64,000 bases of DNA from Macrosoma leucophasiata (lineage: Eukaryota > Arthropoda > Insecta > Lepidoptera > Hedylidae). This document shows, piece by piece, positions 29,860 through 42,885 of this stretch; position 1 is the stretch's first letter, and each line of letters begins with the position of its first letter. The notes under the pieces were generated by a model. That model saw only the letters and a program-made list of their open reading frames with translations, made no database searches and had not been told where the DNA came from. The DNA lies in assembly GCA_036365455.1 (NCBI GenBank), contig JAWQUS010000007.1, forward strand, positions 18,554,001 to 18,618,000. The letters are read 5' to 3'. The translations under genes and the position numbers were made by a program.

Positions 29860-32420
29860 TCCGCGTAATTCGTTGAGAGCAGACAAAGGCACCGAGGAAA
29901 TACTGTTAATGTGTTACGCGATGCATTCCACACTATACACCTGTCTACATCAAAGCTCATAAGACGTAGGTTTTGCTCTGAAAAGTTTGCTCTACATTTT
30001 AATATTTCAGGTGTAAATTTGGCAACTACTAAAATTGCAGTTACAACTTTTACTTTCCTGTTTATCCCCTTTAAAATTTAAGGCTTACATGCGAAAATAA
30101 AAATACCTTAATGAATTGGATAACAAAGGATTCAGGAATCGATCTAATCTGAAATAATCCACTGTCAGTGAAGAAAAACGTCGACTAAAACGGTAGACTC
30201 TCGAAAATTCGGCGAAGAGACAACAAACGAATTTCCAACATGTCAAAGTAAATCTCTGACCGACAATACGAATGGCAATAAAATCCGGCGGCGGGGCTCA
30301 ACCGACGATTGCTAAGCTTCATCCCCTACCAGGTTGACACGTGGGTAATTCTGAAACATATCCAGCCATTGATCTCTTTGACTATACACTCGTATGGGCG
30401 CTGCTATCGCAAATGGACTCGATGGTAGTGAAGATGAGAAAACAAAATGGTGTGCTTTCATTTGAAAAGAAAAAATGGAAATTTAACATAATATAGCTCT
30501 AATCTAAAAGTGTGTTTTGAAGTCACTTTTAATCTAGAGTTACTCTTAGCTGTGATAAGCGTAGCTTTCGTAGCTTTTTGAGGATTTAGTAAAATGGTAT
30601 TATTTGCCAGATAAGCAGCGGTTTGTCGCCACTGAACGGTTGACGCAGATTAAGATCTGCACCACGAGGGTCCGAACCAATATAACAGGATCGAGAAAAA
30701 TGCGGACACTTTTTATTGTAAGATAAGAATTCGGATTAGGGAATGAATAAAATAGTGATTGGCCTTTATTATTCCGCGATATAAAACGTGTTATGTGGGA
30801 TAAAACTTGCAGTAAAATAAAGTAAGCAGACAGTTAATTTATCTATGGAAACATTTCCTTTAATCATGACTTGAAATATTGAAAGAGTTGGCTGTTATTC
30901 AGTGGGTACTTAATTATGTCTTGAAATGTCAGACGAGTTGAGAGTCAATCAGTGAGACGATATTTCAGGAGTGGCTATTTAAGAAGTGGGGCAGATCGTA
31001 GGGCGCGACGCTGTGGGGCAGACGCCTCGCGGGCATTAATTGAAGTCCGTCGCAGTCACTTAATTTCCAACAGCAGACCGTCAACTCGGTTCGTATTCGC
31101 CAGGTGGACGCTTTGTATGCTCTGTTTGCTAAAGTCCTTGTATTTATTTTAGATTCCATTGTGCCTCGCTCCGACGCTTTGTCGGGAAATAGCCCTCTCG
31201 CGTACTACCATCGCTTTGTTAATTTTATTAATACGTGAAACATTTATAACACGCGACCGCACGAGCGCATTAATGAGTTTTATTGTTGAAAAGAGAATAA
31301 TGTACTCGAAATGAAGCGCCCTGAGCTTAGACATCTACATTCGGAGGGCGAGTGGATTTAGAGGATTTAATTTATGCATATTATTTTATAAACGCCTTTC
31401 CCCGTACAGTTAAACATACCGATTTCACAATACACCTGCTGCTCCGTTCACATGTTATATTAAATTGTTGAAATGGCTGTTAAATTTATGAATAAGCCTT
31501 TGTTTTGATGTAAGAAGAGCGCCTTTCTGAAGATAACACCGCTCAATCAATTTGGCAAAACATCAAAAGTCGGGCCGCACATGAATAACTGGACATAGTA
31601 TGGTGCGGATCAACAAAAGAATTTAATAATGTGGCGATGTTTGGGCGGCGAGGTAAGGTGAGGCGGGTTCCGCCCTCCACAGCTCTCGGTAAGCTTATTA
31701 TCGCGCCCGGCCGGGGTCGCGCCACCAAGAACATATTTGCTTTATACACGAATGTCAACCGGCCGCTGCCGCCGCGGCCCGCTCAGTCAATAGCAAGAGT
31801 TTGTGCGCCCGCTTAAACATTAAAGAGCTCCCGATGTTTAGCGACGGCTCAAATTAAAATAGGCTTTATGCGAAATCTAATTTGCGAAGTAGGGAACCGA
31901 GAGGCTCCGTTTGAGTACCTGTAAAGGTAGATGTTTGTATTGGTAATTGAATTAATTCCGCTGCTGTTACATAAGTAATCCTTTTGTTTGCATACCTTTG
32001 AATGTAAAATATGCTTCTAGTTGGAATTCACACTAAAAATACGGAGCGAAAGTGTAAACAAACAAACGTTACCACGTCCAAGTTAAGTGTAATTTTGGGA
32101 CCATATTTGTCCTAATTTCCTTTTAAGCCGGATCGCTTTCAGTGTTTCAAAATAAACAGCGGTCATTCGTAATGTTAGGAACTAGCTCGCATTAAATGAA
32201 ACTATATTAAAGATTCAAAGCGGGTTCGTTAAGTTACACCTAACCGCAGGTGGAGTGCCGCGAAGCCTTTGCTTGGGGTTGCTGAATAAGTCAACAGCAC
32301 GCGGAATCGTTTCACTAGATGTGACAGACGTACACTAGTGTGCACTGTGTTCTTATGCGAGAGAAATAATTGCCTGTTAAAAGAAGTCAAGCGCTGTTAT
32401 GCTGTAGTTCGTAATTACTA
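29860..32420. other. low-repeat non-coding island
   Basis: No repeat family, exon or RNA gene was recognised here, in contrast with the repeat-rich flanks. It has locally balanced base composition (for example 30940-31160 and 31630-31800). It could hold cis-regulatory sequence; this is an inference only. Confidence 0.3.
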
Positions 32421-32837
32421 AGAAAAAAATGTTTTGCAAAGAAACTTTGTGGAAAACAATAAAAATATTATTAGTTTGTAGTTGACTTTATAATCGGATA
32501 AGATCTTTTCTATACAAATTAAATAATAATATCTTATTTCACTGATGTTCAAGGATATGAAACTGAAAAAAGCGGACTGAAACTGTAAAAAAATAATAGA
32601 TACATTGATATTTACTTTATCAGAGTTAAAAAATCTTAAGCGAGTTAGAGAGTTCTTAATCAATTAGGTATCAACAATTTTTGGGTCAGAATTTTGGACT
32701 GAAGATTGGACAATTTAATATCATTCAGGCCTTTACTTGAATTTAAATGATGACACTGAGTAACAAAAAGCAAATAAAAATCTGATTTCATAAAAACAAT
32801 GTAAGTATTAAATTTACAAAGTATGCATATATACTTT

Positions 32838-32910
32838 TTTAGGGATCCGTACCTAAAAGGTAAAAACGGGACCTTATTATTAGGCATCCGCTGTGCTATA
32901 CCTAGGCCTT
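32838..32910. repeat. 'gggatccgta' dispersed repeat fragment
   Basis: TTTTTTAGGGATCCGTACCT then AAAACGGGACCTTATTATTA is a common insect repeat segment; a related piece lies at 61767-61880. Confidence 0.5.
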
Positions 32911-33299
32911 GTTTTAGTAGTCAGACATTTATTTGAAATTTTCAGTTTAGGCGCTAATATGTTAAATAAATGGACGTTGGTATCTGCGACACAGTTTATA
33001 CTACTACTACAGTTATCATCGTTTCCCTTGTTAATGTATCGCCTTTCTGTAATTGAATCCAAATAAAAAAAAAAGAAATTGCATTTTAACATAGCTATTT
33101 GGACGGATTCCCGAACTTGGACGATTACAGTTAAGAACAAGGAGAACAGGATATTAGGATGATGGAATAAAGGTACCAAGGTCGATGGGACCGCCACATG
33201 ATGGCAGATAGACTTCAGTACGGGATCATTCTGAGCGAAAACATGACAAAAAAATCAGCAGAATATTTTTTTTGTATTTTTTAAAAATAATTGAGTGAA

Positions 33300-33407
33300 T
33301 TCTCCACCAACCCGCACTGGAGCAGAGTGGTGGAGTTAGCTCCAGGCCTCCTCCGAAGAAGGGGAGAGACTCGTGCCCAGCAGTGGGACGTATCAAGGGT
33401 TGCCATT
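33300..33407 (-). mobile_element. 108-bp LINE-end insertion with 13-bp target duplication
   Basis: The sequence is the reverse complement of the 5874-5985 repeat. ATAATTGAGTGAA occurs exactly at both sides (33287-33299 and 33408-33420), so this tiny insert arrived as a unit by retrotransposition. Confidence 0.85.
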
Positions 33408-33420
33408 ATAATTGAGTGAA

Positions 33421-34560
33421 CAGCATATAAATATATTTATTGCACGGTGCACACCGAGTGCTTTCTGCTATATACAATACCCAAGGTGCTCTATAATTTT
33501 TGAAGTGCTGGGTGGTGGTTATAGCGAGTACTTAGTATAGTCTCTTTTCCCCTAGAGGGACGGACTGTGAGTCTCGATGAGAAATTAGCTCGAAAAAAAA
33601 TGTTGTGACAGTTTGTTTGACAGGAGAAAGTTGCATGAACAAAAATATATTTATAAACATAATAGCAAATACAAACATTTCAGTGATTCATTTTTATTTA
33701 TTTATAGAAGATTGATCCTATAACATCCGCGACATACCATTATGTGACTAAAGGAAGGTATCAAAAATATATTAAGATCAGAAATTTAAAAATATTAGCC
33801 AAGTACCTACATAGTTCTGTAGTTCATAACTCAATAGTATAGACTTCACATAACTGAAACTACAGACAGAATGTTAAGACGGATAATAATTTTTATTTGC
33901 CCTATCATACGATTGCCAATCGTAAAGTTTAGTGTGGGTTAAATATTTTATAGAGCTTTTCATGTAGCCTACTAAATATTATCTGCAATAACTTCATCGC
34001 CCGCGTTTTCTTTTTAAAATATCGAACATCCGGACATCAAGGAGACCATATTAAAGATATAAAGGGTAAAGAATATCTTAGTTGGAATTTTCTTAGAAGA
34101 TGTCACGATTAGATATTTAATGGTCGGAATGTAGGTGCAGTCGCGTGCCAGCATGATCCCTGGCGTGGCCGCAGCTCCGAGGAGAGTCGCAGCTAATCGG
34201 TTTATCTGACCACAAACCGCGGACGCTTCAAAGGACCTCCGCAAAAAGCCACCCTTTGACTACGTCTTCAAATATTTGCACCGAATTCCACGACCGCGCA
34301 TTATTTTCAGAATAAACATTAATAATCCTTCTATGAAAAGTCGAGGTCGGAATTTGTTTCAAAAGCTGGTGCTTACGTTAAGTCAACAAATGTTATTTAT
34401 TGAGCTTTAAATACGTTTTCAAACAAGCATTATGCGGCGCTGCTAATTAACTATGAGCACTTGACGTCAGCTCTGAACACATCGAGACATCTAGTAACTT
34501 GCTAATCGAAATACTCATGATTAAGTTTACACGTTTACCGTCGCGTGCAGATATTTGCTG
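33421..34560. other. non-coding, nothing recognised
   Basis: AT-rich with no supported gene. Confidence 0.35.
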
Positions 34561-35095
34561 TCGGTAGATTTAATATTGATAGCGGAGGCTGCGGCGGCGG
34601 TCCCGGGGCGCATGTTGTAAAGCAACTGTGTCAACCTGTGTGCATGCGATGCCGACGCTTTGCAACTGGTGGCTCTTTATAGCCGACTTGGAATTAAATA
34701 AGTAACATACGTAACCGTAATCCGGTATTGTGACCTGCGCCTTATCTCTCTCACTGGATTTTCGGGCAATAAAGAGAAATAATAACTCAAAGAGTCCGTC
34801 CGGGGGATTCTAAAAATCCACCGCGTACCTTCACTCAAACGGATGCCTCCACATGCCAACTTTCATAAATATCAAAGCAGGCTTCCCGAAAACAATTTCT
34901 TGCGAATCCACCGGCGGCGTTCACACGTCGCTCCCGTCGCTGTTGGCTAACACAATTTTATTCGAGCATAAAAAACGAGCTCATCATGCAAACGCCAAAG
35001 TCGTAGGACGTGGCTTGCTCCCGCGGTAAAACAATTTATCTACATCGACGGAATTACGAGCGGTGCGCCGTGAATAAAATATGTCGCCGGCTGTC

Positions 35096-35170
35096 AGTCG
35101 AACGAAGACGTTTGTGTCTGTCTAAGTAGCGGGCAGGGGTGATGCATTGCCTCGCACACCCTGCACTCTT
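35096..35170 (+). promoter_or_regulatory. candidate initiator and short non-coding first exon
   Basis: TCAGTC (arthropod initiator consensus TCAGTY) has its A at 35096. 75 nt downstream is CTCTT|GTAAGTA, an ideal donor. The region 34570-35170 is richer in G+C than its flanks. No positioned TATA box or downstream element was found, so this is weak. Confidence 0.2.
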
Positions 35171-35180
35171 GTAAGTACGC

Positions 35181-35671
35181 ATCTGTCCAACATTTCAATT
35201 TGCGTGCATTGTGTTTAACATACCTATTTACAACTCAATTTACCTGTTATCGATGAATGCTAAGTATCTTATTACTTTTTTGAAGAGGTAGGTACTTTAT
35301 CCACCTACTTTTTATTTGTGATTGAAAATCAATTGAATAAAACATAATAACAACTTATATTTCTTTTCATATATAGAAAGAAAAAAAAGGAAGAAACAAT
35401 TTATGTAAGACAGCACGGAGACATAAAATAACAAAATAAAATAAATGGGTAACAATTAACAAACAACACATATTATACCTATACATATAAACAAAAATCA
35501 AGGGTGGAACATAATATGTCTTCATCATCATGGCTAGTCTAAAAGGGTGCCCAGATCAGCTTCTATGCACGAAGATGTTTAAAGACAGCATTCACTTATT
35601 ATCTGAAATGTATGTGTATTTACCACTCTTATGGCATAAAAATTGAGTTGGTATATACGTACCAATATACC
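35181..35671. other. AT-rich non-coding, nothing recognised
   Basis: No supported feature. Confidence 0.35.
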
Positions 35672-35995
35672 ATAGGTGTCGGGTCGTGGTGACCCCACAG
35701 CCCACTAGTGTATGAGAATTCTTTCGCTAATACAGTTTGTCAACCGAACAATGGCAGTCAAACCTGGAATGGTTTGTAAGTGGCGGCGGTTGTAAGTGGT
35801 AACAACATAGGATGGGCAGCAGCAGCAGCTTCCTGTGATAAAACAACAACTCGCACCACTGTGATCGCCTCCGCATAACAAGGAGATTATGATATATCTC
35901 CCAGATGTCACACAACTGTGGGCATCTTAGGACGTAGCTTTTGCCCAGCTGCGGATATCTTCCGGCTGAAATGATACATCTGCGTCCTAAGATAC
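35672..35995 (+). mobile_element. short RTE derivative, copy 2
   Basis: It shares the 5' UTR blocks GTCGGGTCGTGGTGAC, CCCACTAGTG, GTCAACCGAACAATGGCAGT, GGATGGGCAGCAG and GTGATAAAA with 494-705, and the tail TTTTGCCCAGCTGCGGATAT, TTCCGGCTGAAATGAT with 28873-29175. There is no ORF. Confidence 0.65.
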
Positions 35996-35999
35996 GTAC

Positions 36000-37014
36000 A
36001 GTTCTACTCCATTTTTTATGTTCTATGATAAAAATGTTTTAAATGCTCACTAATAGCAATAGATTGTGGAAACCCTGTTCGCAAATTTGACGGCCAAAGA
36101 GACGTACCTACCTACGACAGGCGCTCCAGGAATTGTATAACTCACAAATATATTCGCGGTAATATTTTCGCTAAGATATTCTTCCAGCCATGATGGGTTT
36201 TGGACGTGGACACGTCGAGGTCGCGTGTTACACGAGGGCTCAAGTATTTTCTGTCAATCCCAAGGGATGCTTATAACTAAATTAAGGGTAAAAGAGCGTA
36301 TGTTGATAAAATATGAATAAAAAATATACTTACCTACCTACAAATTTGGTAAGGTTTTAAAAAAATGCTTTTTATTAGAAATGGTACGTTCATTTATTTT
36401 TATATGTCGTGTGTTTTATCATTATAATAAAAAAATACTTATCAGATAACTAATATATAGATAGATAGATCAAAGATTTGTTTCATTCTATACCCTCTCA
36501 TTGTACAGTATGCCAAAACAAAGCTATTATTTCAAGTACTTAGGGAAAAATAAAGCTAATTAATGAAATGAACTTTATTTTTTATTTTTAAGTAACTTTC
36601 CTTATTTTCCCTAAACACGCCTATTCATGTTTAGGGAAAAGTAAATATGTTTATTTTCCCCTAAAGATGGAATAACATAGATGTTTTTTTCATTAGAGCT
36701 GTTATATAGATGTATTTTCATTTTGTGATTTACTTTCTGTTTTTAGTTAACTCTTTATTATTATTTTTTTAAATTGCTTCAGATGTATAGCAGCTAGCAG
36801 GTCATTACTGCTACGCTGGAACCCTGAAAACGAAAGAACCCTAAGATTCATCCAACGAATAGCCTTAAAATCAATAGAATCTATGTATAAACCCGTCGTT
36901 TTATAAAAGGCTTTTCTTTGTCCAACTTCCAACTCCACCTTTAAAGCCCTGGAAGTCTGCTAGTGGTATGTCCCTGCCAATATAGATCGAACTTGCCGGA
37001 ACACGAAGGTTTTT
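36000..37014. other. non-coding; one 13-bp inverted repeat
   Basis: The only structure seen is TTTTCCCTAAACA (36605-36617) with its reverse complement at 36628-36640. Confidence 0.4.
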
Positions 37015-37125
37015 TTTATGTAATGGAAGTGGCAAACAAGCATGCAGTTCACATTGATGTTAAGTGATGACTGCAGCCTATAGACACTAACACGAAGACC
37101 AAGGTCAAAATGCAGATGACTTAGC
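37015..37125 (+). repeat. repeat R, 5' half
   Basis: GTGGCAAACAAGCATGCAGT, TTAAGTGATGACTGCAGCCT and CAAAATGCAGATG are present; the 3' half is absent. Confidence 0.65.
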
Positions 37126-37763
37126 CAATTGTCAAACGACTTCGAATTTACAATTTGCACGCGTCCGTTTTTTAGTTTTGTGGATTGCGATGGTTTCAAA
37201 TTGTAAATACTTGTTTAATTAAAAAAGCTTCACACACTGAGATTATTATGGAATACTCAAATAGGTAATATGTGGTTCAAATGAATTTCAAGGTGGAGTT
37301 TGAAAAATAAAGGCCCCCATTTGAGCAATGATGGTATATGGCACACAATGACGTCAAATAACACTAAAATATTGAGGACATTGATTTTTCATAGACAATA
37401 TTCTATGGTTCGAGTAGAGCCCGATTAATAAGACTGAGCGTTTGCTACGCTTGAGTGACTTGACTGCAAAAAAATATCGCTGCTATTTTATACTCAATAC
37501 GAAATATTGAGTTTAAAGGTTCTAAAATTTTCGCAAGTCAAGTGCTAAGCATCTTTTTAAATAGGTAGGTGAAAGATTTTGTATTTTGCTGAGTGTTTTT
37601 ATATTTTAAAAATTTCAAACAATCGTACCATTAATTGTCTTAAACTTTCACGATTTGTATTTATATTTTTATATTGTAAACGGGACTTAATCTCATACTA
37701 TTTTAATCGAAGTATTTACCTTGACACTTGACGTTGCGGCCGTAATGCAACGGCCGTGGTCAC

Positions 37764-37850
37764 TGTGCCGGAAATTACAGAGCCGTACATTACCACCTGA
37801 CCGGAACACGATAGTGCTGAACACTACCATTTAGCAGCAAGTATATAAAA
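37764..37850 (+). repeat. repeat R, 3' half
   Basis: GTGCCGGAAATTACAGAGCC, GAACACGATAGTGCTGAACA and ATTTAGCAGCAAGTATAT match the 3' half; the 5' half lies about 650 bp upstream, so the two may derive from one disrupted copy. Confidence 0.65.
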
Positions 37851-38585
37851 GTAAACATGTATGCAAATATACCTTTTTTAGTTTTCTGTGGTGTTGTAAA
37901 TAGGAACTTACTTATTTTCTACCTCAATCATAAAAACGCCATGTTAAATGCGGTTACAAGTTACTTTTCCCTGATCGTGTTCACGTCTTGAATGTCAATT
38001 GTAAATCGAATACTTAGCATTCGTGCCGAGTTCGGGGGAAAATAAATGTCAAAAAAAGAATGGCACCTCGTTAACGTATTAGCAGGTATTTATGCTGAAA
38101 GAGTGACTGCTTTAGATAATATTTTTTGTATTTATCTTATGAATATGTGTCTTTCTTTACAGAGTACTTCCCTGCTTCTAAGGGTTTTTTTTTTATCTAC
38201 GATGATCTACGACTACAACCAGCTACCATATTTCTGGTGCTTTAAGGTTTTAATGTCGGATTGGACACTGACCACCTCATCCAATACTTATGATCCACAA
38301 AACGGGCAAATGCAACCCTTGTTTGATAAAAGTAAGCGAATACTCTTTCTACTAAGTACTTACTGAGGCTAAACAGGTGGTGTGTCTGTAATAAGAAGAA
38401 GTAAAAAAAATTTTTTTTTTGAAACACGCAACAACAATAATAAAAAAATATTTAAAAACAAGTAAAAAATTTTTACACATTTGGTAGTGGGAAGCCAAAA
38501 AAACGGCACCCACCTCAGCTGATTGCTGCAATAGTGGCTGCAGCGCTGATATTCTGATTAATACATAGATGTATTAGTCAATAAT

Positions 38586-38975
38586 AATGGAACCCCATTG
38601 ATGACATGAGTTTTTCCCCTTTTTGGGGGAAGGCCTGGAGCTTACTCCACCACGCTGCTCCAATGCGGGTTGGTCTTCTTCTTCTTTGCGTTTCGATAAT
38701 GCGGGTTGGTGGAGATACGGGTTAGTGGCCAACCCGTTGTCGGATGTTTTCAAACTGCCCATAAGGCCCCCGACACGGTTTAACGACTGCTATTTGTCGA
38801 TAGCAACCGGGACCGATGGCTTAACGTGCTCTCCGAAGCACGGAAACGCGCATTTTAATTTTCCACTAGCAGTCACCCATCACACACCCGACCGCGCCCG
38901 TATCGCTTAAGCAAGTAGATCGCCTACGATCTACACCAGCCGCGGGGCCATGCGCGCTTCTATTCAAGTCAATTA
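38586..38975 (+). repeat. LINE 3'-region-like repeat, copy 2 (longest)
   Basis: It has the same block as 5874-5985, then GGCCAACCCGTTGTCGGATG, CCGACACGGTTTAACGACTG, GTGCTCTCCGAAGCACGGAA and GCCGCGGGGCCATGCGCGCT. A 37-bp insert with CTTCTTCTTC interrupts GCGGGTTGGT and duplicates it. Confidence 0.6.
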
Positions 38976-39711
38976 CAGTGTCTAATATAGTGATATGGTT
39001 TTGGTGGCTTAGTTCGGCTGGGTTTGCAAGGCCGCGTCATTTAGTCTTCATTCTATTAACTTATGCTGAAAATTCATTTCAAATTTCAAAATGGTTTGAG
39101 AAAAGTTTCAAAATGATAATAGTAGTTTTTTTATTATGTTCGAATCTGAGTTACGAATGTTCCGGTAAAGAATGACTTGTGTTTCACATGTAGGAATATT
39201 AATAATAATGTCTATATATTAATAATAATACCCGGTACAATAGAAACGCCTATAATAGAACTCCAACAAAATCTTAAATATTCAAAGACCATATTCGATG
39301 GCGAAACATTTAACATCGTCGATGATTTTTCAATACTGTTAACCATAATACGAAATGTCGCTCGCGTTTAAAGCGGTTGAATATTGATAAAATAAATATT
39401 GGAACACGTGACCGACGACGTCCCAGCATTGTCTGCCTACTGTTTGCCTTACAGATAAGCTCACTGAAATTACGAAGACGATTTCAGAAACTCTGTTTTA
39501 TTATAAAATTGACACATCGCTGTCTGAATTATCACTGATTTGGAATAACAGCATTATATTTTCTTATTCATAACCTTACGGGTTTTTAAGTCTCACTTAT
39601 GTATAACTCAATAGATAGAGCGCATGGAAACATTACTAAATTTGAGGGTACCACTCTGAATTTTGTCCAATGCAAGGAATCTAATATTGGTTACCCGAAG
39701 ATTTTTTTTTT

Positions 39712-39985
39712 GTAATTGAAGTGGCATACAAGCATGCAGTTCACATTGATGTTAAGTGATGACTGCAACCTATAGATACCCACACAAAGACCGAGGTCAA
39801 AAAGCCGATGCGTTTCCACTCCTGAGGCCTAAGGTATTATGCCTCTGTGCCGGAAATTACAAGGCCATACATTACCACCTGACCGGAACACGATAGTGCT
39901 GAACACTATAATTTAGCGGCAAGTATATTAGGTAATGCGATGATGCCTACGCCCGCCAGCTCCGTCACTGCTCTACCATCAGTAG
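39712..39985 (+). repeat. repeat R, near full copy
   Basis: All R blocks are in order from AGTGGCATACAAGCATGCAG to CTCTACCATCAGTAG. Confidence 0.7.
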
Positions 39986-40220
39986 AAAAGATCTACGGAA
40001 CTTGTCACTTAAGGATGAGCATAAGTAGCAAGCTATCCCTGCGTATATTTGTCACGCCGACAAAATGGTATCGCTGCATAGTATCGATGACAGCATGGGG
40101 TACGCGAGACCTAGTAAAGTACCCTTAAATATGATTCAACAACAATTTTATGTTACCATTTGCCGGAGTGACAAATTCGTATACGTACTTAAACATGCCA
40201 AATTAAAGCATTCTACTTTT

Positions 40221-40335
40221 TATGTCATGAAGTGGCAAAAAGCACACGGTTTACATTGGTAAGCAATCTGTAGGCTATACTCTATACGTATGAGATTTCA
40301 AAGTAGATGCGTAACTACTCCTGAGACCAAAGGTA
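40221..40335 (+). repeat. repeat R, 5' half, diverged
   Basis: GAAGTGGCAAAAAGCACACG, TTTACATTGGTAAG and AAGTAGATGCGTAACTACTC align to the R 5' half. Confidence 0.5.
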
Positions 40336-40455
40336 TTTTTTTTAAACAGCCCACTATGAATAAATCTGTTTCGTGGGCCGTAATATAGGTATTTGACATA
40401 TTATTCATAAACTTTCTTTCTTTCTTTTGATTAATGGCAACTACCAACTTTAAGG

Positions 40456-40602
40456 GTAATTCTTCATAAACGTATTTTAGCTAAATTGTTGCTAATCTCT
40501 CCTTTGTCATTTTCTATCCTGCAAATTTGACAATGCAACTGACAAAGACAAAGCATTCTATACCTAAAACGTATCTAATGTACGTTTATGAATAAGTAGA
40601 GT
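40456..40602. mobile_element. diverged copy of the 146-bp MITE
   Basis: Internal sequence matches 11820-11965 closely (GTTGCTAATCTC, TTTGACAATGCAACTGACAA); the ends TTCATAAACGTA and TACGTTTATGAATAAG are mutated. Confidence 0.8.
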
Positions 40603-40658
40603 TTAATTACTTCATCAAAATATCGGGCAGTGGAGGTGAAAATTAAAATCAACGATTC

Positions 40659-40711
40659 TTTGACAGGATTTTTTTTTATTCTTAGATAAAAAAATTAAAA
40701 ATCCTGTCAAA
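40659..40711. repeat. 15-bp perfect inverted repeat
   Basis: TTTGACAGGATTTTT (40659-40673) and AAAAATCCTGTCAAA (40697-40711). Confidence 0.85.
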
Positions 40712-42715
40712 TAATTGTAACAGAGACGTCAATGAAATAATAACGAAAGTACAAAAATTCAATTTTGTAAATGAATGTGGGAATCCTACGAAGCATAACG
40801 TAGGTACGTTAAATATCCTATATTTAATCGTATTTTACGGTTGAGAGATAATTGAATATTTTCTTTTCTTCAATTAGAAAACTAATAGTATATTTCACGG
40901 TATTTTAATAGTTTAATTGTAAAAAATCAACATTGATCTTAACATAGGTATCAATACGGTGTAGAAGATACTCGTTTTATTCAAATTCTCTACCTATTGC
41001 CGACTGACTTCTTCTGAGAGTGTGTTTGTTCTAAAATCGTATAGAAATGTGAAGCGAGACTGGCTATTTACTCAGGCGAGAGATCCTTCCTTCCCTGACC
41101 AGCTAAGCAAACGGATATTCAGTAGTTTGGACACAAGCACCTCGGGAAACTGTCGATCCGTGAATAGTTGCCTTAAATTCATTGTTAGGATTTAAACGTT
41201 AAATTTGTCGAAATATTGTAAAAATCTCACTCGTTATTTTGAATTTTATGAAATGTACTATTATGATTTCGTTTCAAACACGTGTTCATGAGAGGCGCAT
41301 TATTATGTTGCTACATGATAAATAACAGATAGGTACTCCTTCTCGGCAGTGATATCGGAAATATACTATGTATTCATACTTTTCGACAAGTTCTTTTGCC
41401 GTTACAAACAGTCCGTCTGATGGATCATTTATTTTTAATTAAATCTATTATTAAGTTGATTGCAGAATGGGACTATACATCATATGGGTGGCTCATGAGA
41501 TTTACACTTTTAACTTTCAAAACTCTGTTAATAATAGGTACAATTTAATATATGGGTACCTATACGAATCTACATAATGTTAACCTAATGGTATCTATGT
41601 ACGATTAGGTACATAGATAGCGCATTGTAAGTGTCCGGATCTGGCTGCCTTACAAAAACATAACTTTTTGTAAAAATCCAGCCTGATCTATCTTTATTAA
41701 AGTCAATTAAAAAATGAATGTTTCTAAAAATTCCTTGCTTTTAAATCATTAATGTTTTACAGATTTAATTGCTATATTACGTTAGCATGTTAAAAAATCT
41801 AGTAAAGTAGTCGACTTATGTATATGTACCTACAAAGTACTAGACATGACCTCCCCTTATTTGCAGGTAGGGTCACAGTTTGCAGAAGTCCATTTATCAC
41901 TCTTTCACGTAATAATAGTTTATTTCTATAACATGTATACAGCATGACTAATACAGTGGCCAGAACCAACCCAGTAAGCATGTATAATAGCTTGGGGTGG
42001 GTAGCTCTGCTTTTCCCATTACATTAGCTAATTTTAGTTTAGAATAGTAGTAGGCTTCAGAGGTAAATAAACTTTTATTTACTAAGAACTATTACAATAA
42101 TAAAAATCACTTGTTAGGTTAATGACAATTGACTTGAGCACACTCCAACATAAACTTGAAAATTTGCATGAAATGCATTCGTATATTCCAATAACTCCAG
42201 GAATATAAAACATACTAGAAAATAACATTACATCGACTAGCAAGCTTTTTTATTTTAAAATTCATAATATTCAAATTAATTCTAAGCATCATAATTTAGC
42301 ATGACCTGTCATAGGTAGATGAAGAATTTTAAGCAAATCAGATGCGATACTAGAGGAAATTATACCACAGGTTAAATGGACATGATAATAATAACCTTTT
42401 CACAAAAACATTAACCTCCGAAAAGAGAAACTGACAAGATAAATATAAATTAAAGCTATAATGTAACAAATTGTAAATCAGCGCCAATCAAATCAGTAAT
42501 CATCAGTAGACTAGAGAGAATGTGAAGAAAAGACCTATCGAATTCATCGCGGAACTCTTCTTTAAGAAAATAATAGTTACGCAATTTCTTTTCAGTTTTC
42601 CTTTTCAGCGGTAATTTTTTTTGTGAAAAAGTTATTATTTTTTATCGCTTAGCGCTGTAAGTTTCCTTAATTTTGATTTGCTTGCAAAATCCATGACCTT
42701 AACTGGCTACTTTTA
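40712..42715. other. AT-rich non-coding; one small hairpin
   Basis: Apart from an 11-bp hairpin (TATCTATGTAC at 41592-41602 with its complement at 41609-41619), nothing was recognised. Confidence 0.35.
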
Positions 42716-42719
42716 TGTA

Positions 42720-42885
42720 GTTATTATGGTGGCAAACTAGCGCGTTCACATGAATGGTTAATAAATATTGCTGCTTATAGATCCTTGCCTCTGTGATAGC
42801 AATTACGGAGCCATACATTATCATCTGGCCAGAACGCGACAGTCCTAAACTCCACAAGTTGGTAACAGCCAGATTAGCTTATGCG
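42720..42885 (+). repeat. repeat R, internally shortened
   Basis: GGTGGCAAACTAGCG and GTGATAGCAATTACGGAGCC blocks are present, with the middle missing. It ends directly at the G+C-rich island. Confidence 0.55.

Noticed and set aside
30952..31152. Short open frame in a G+C-richer patch
   Set aside because: Open on both strands, arginine-rich by composition, no domain or splice support.
38046..38366. 106-codon open frame
   Set aside because: No recognisable domain, no splice context, AT-rich surroundings; likely chance.
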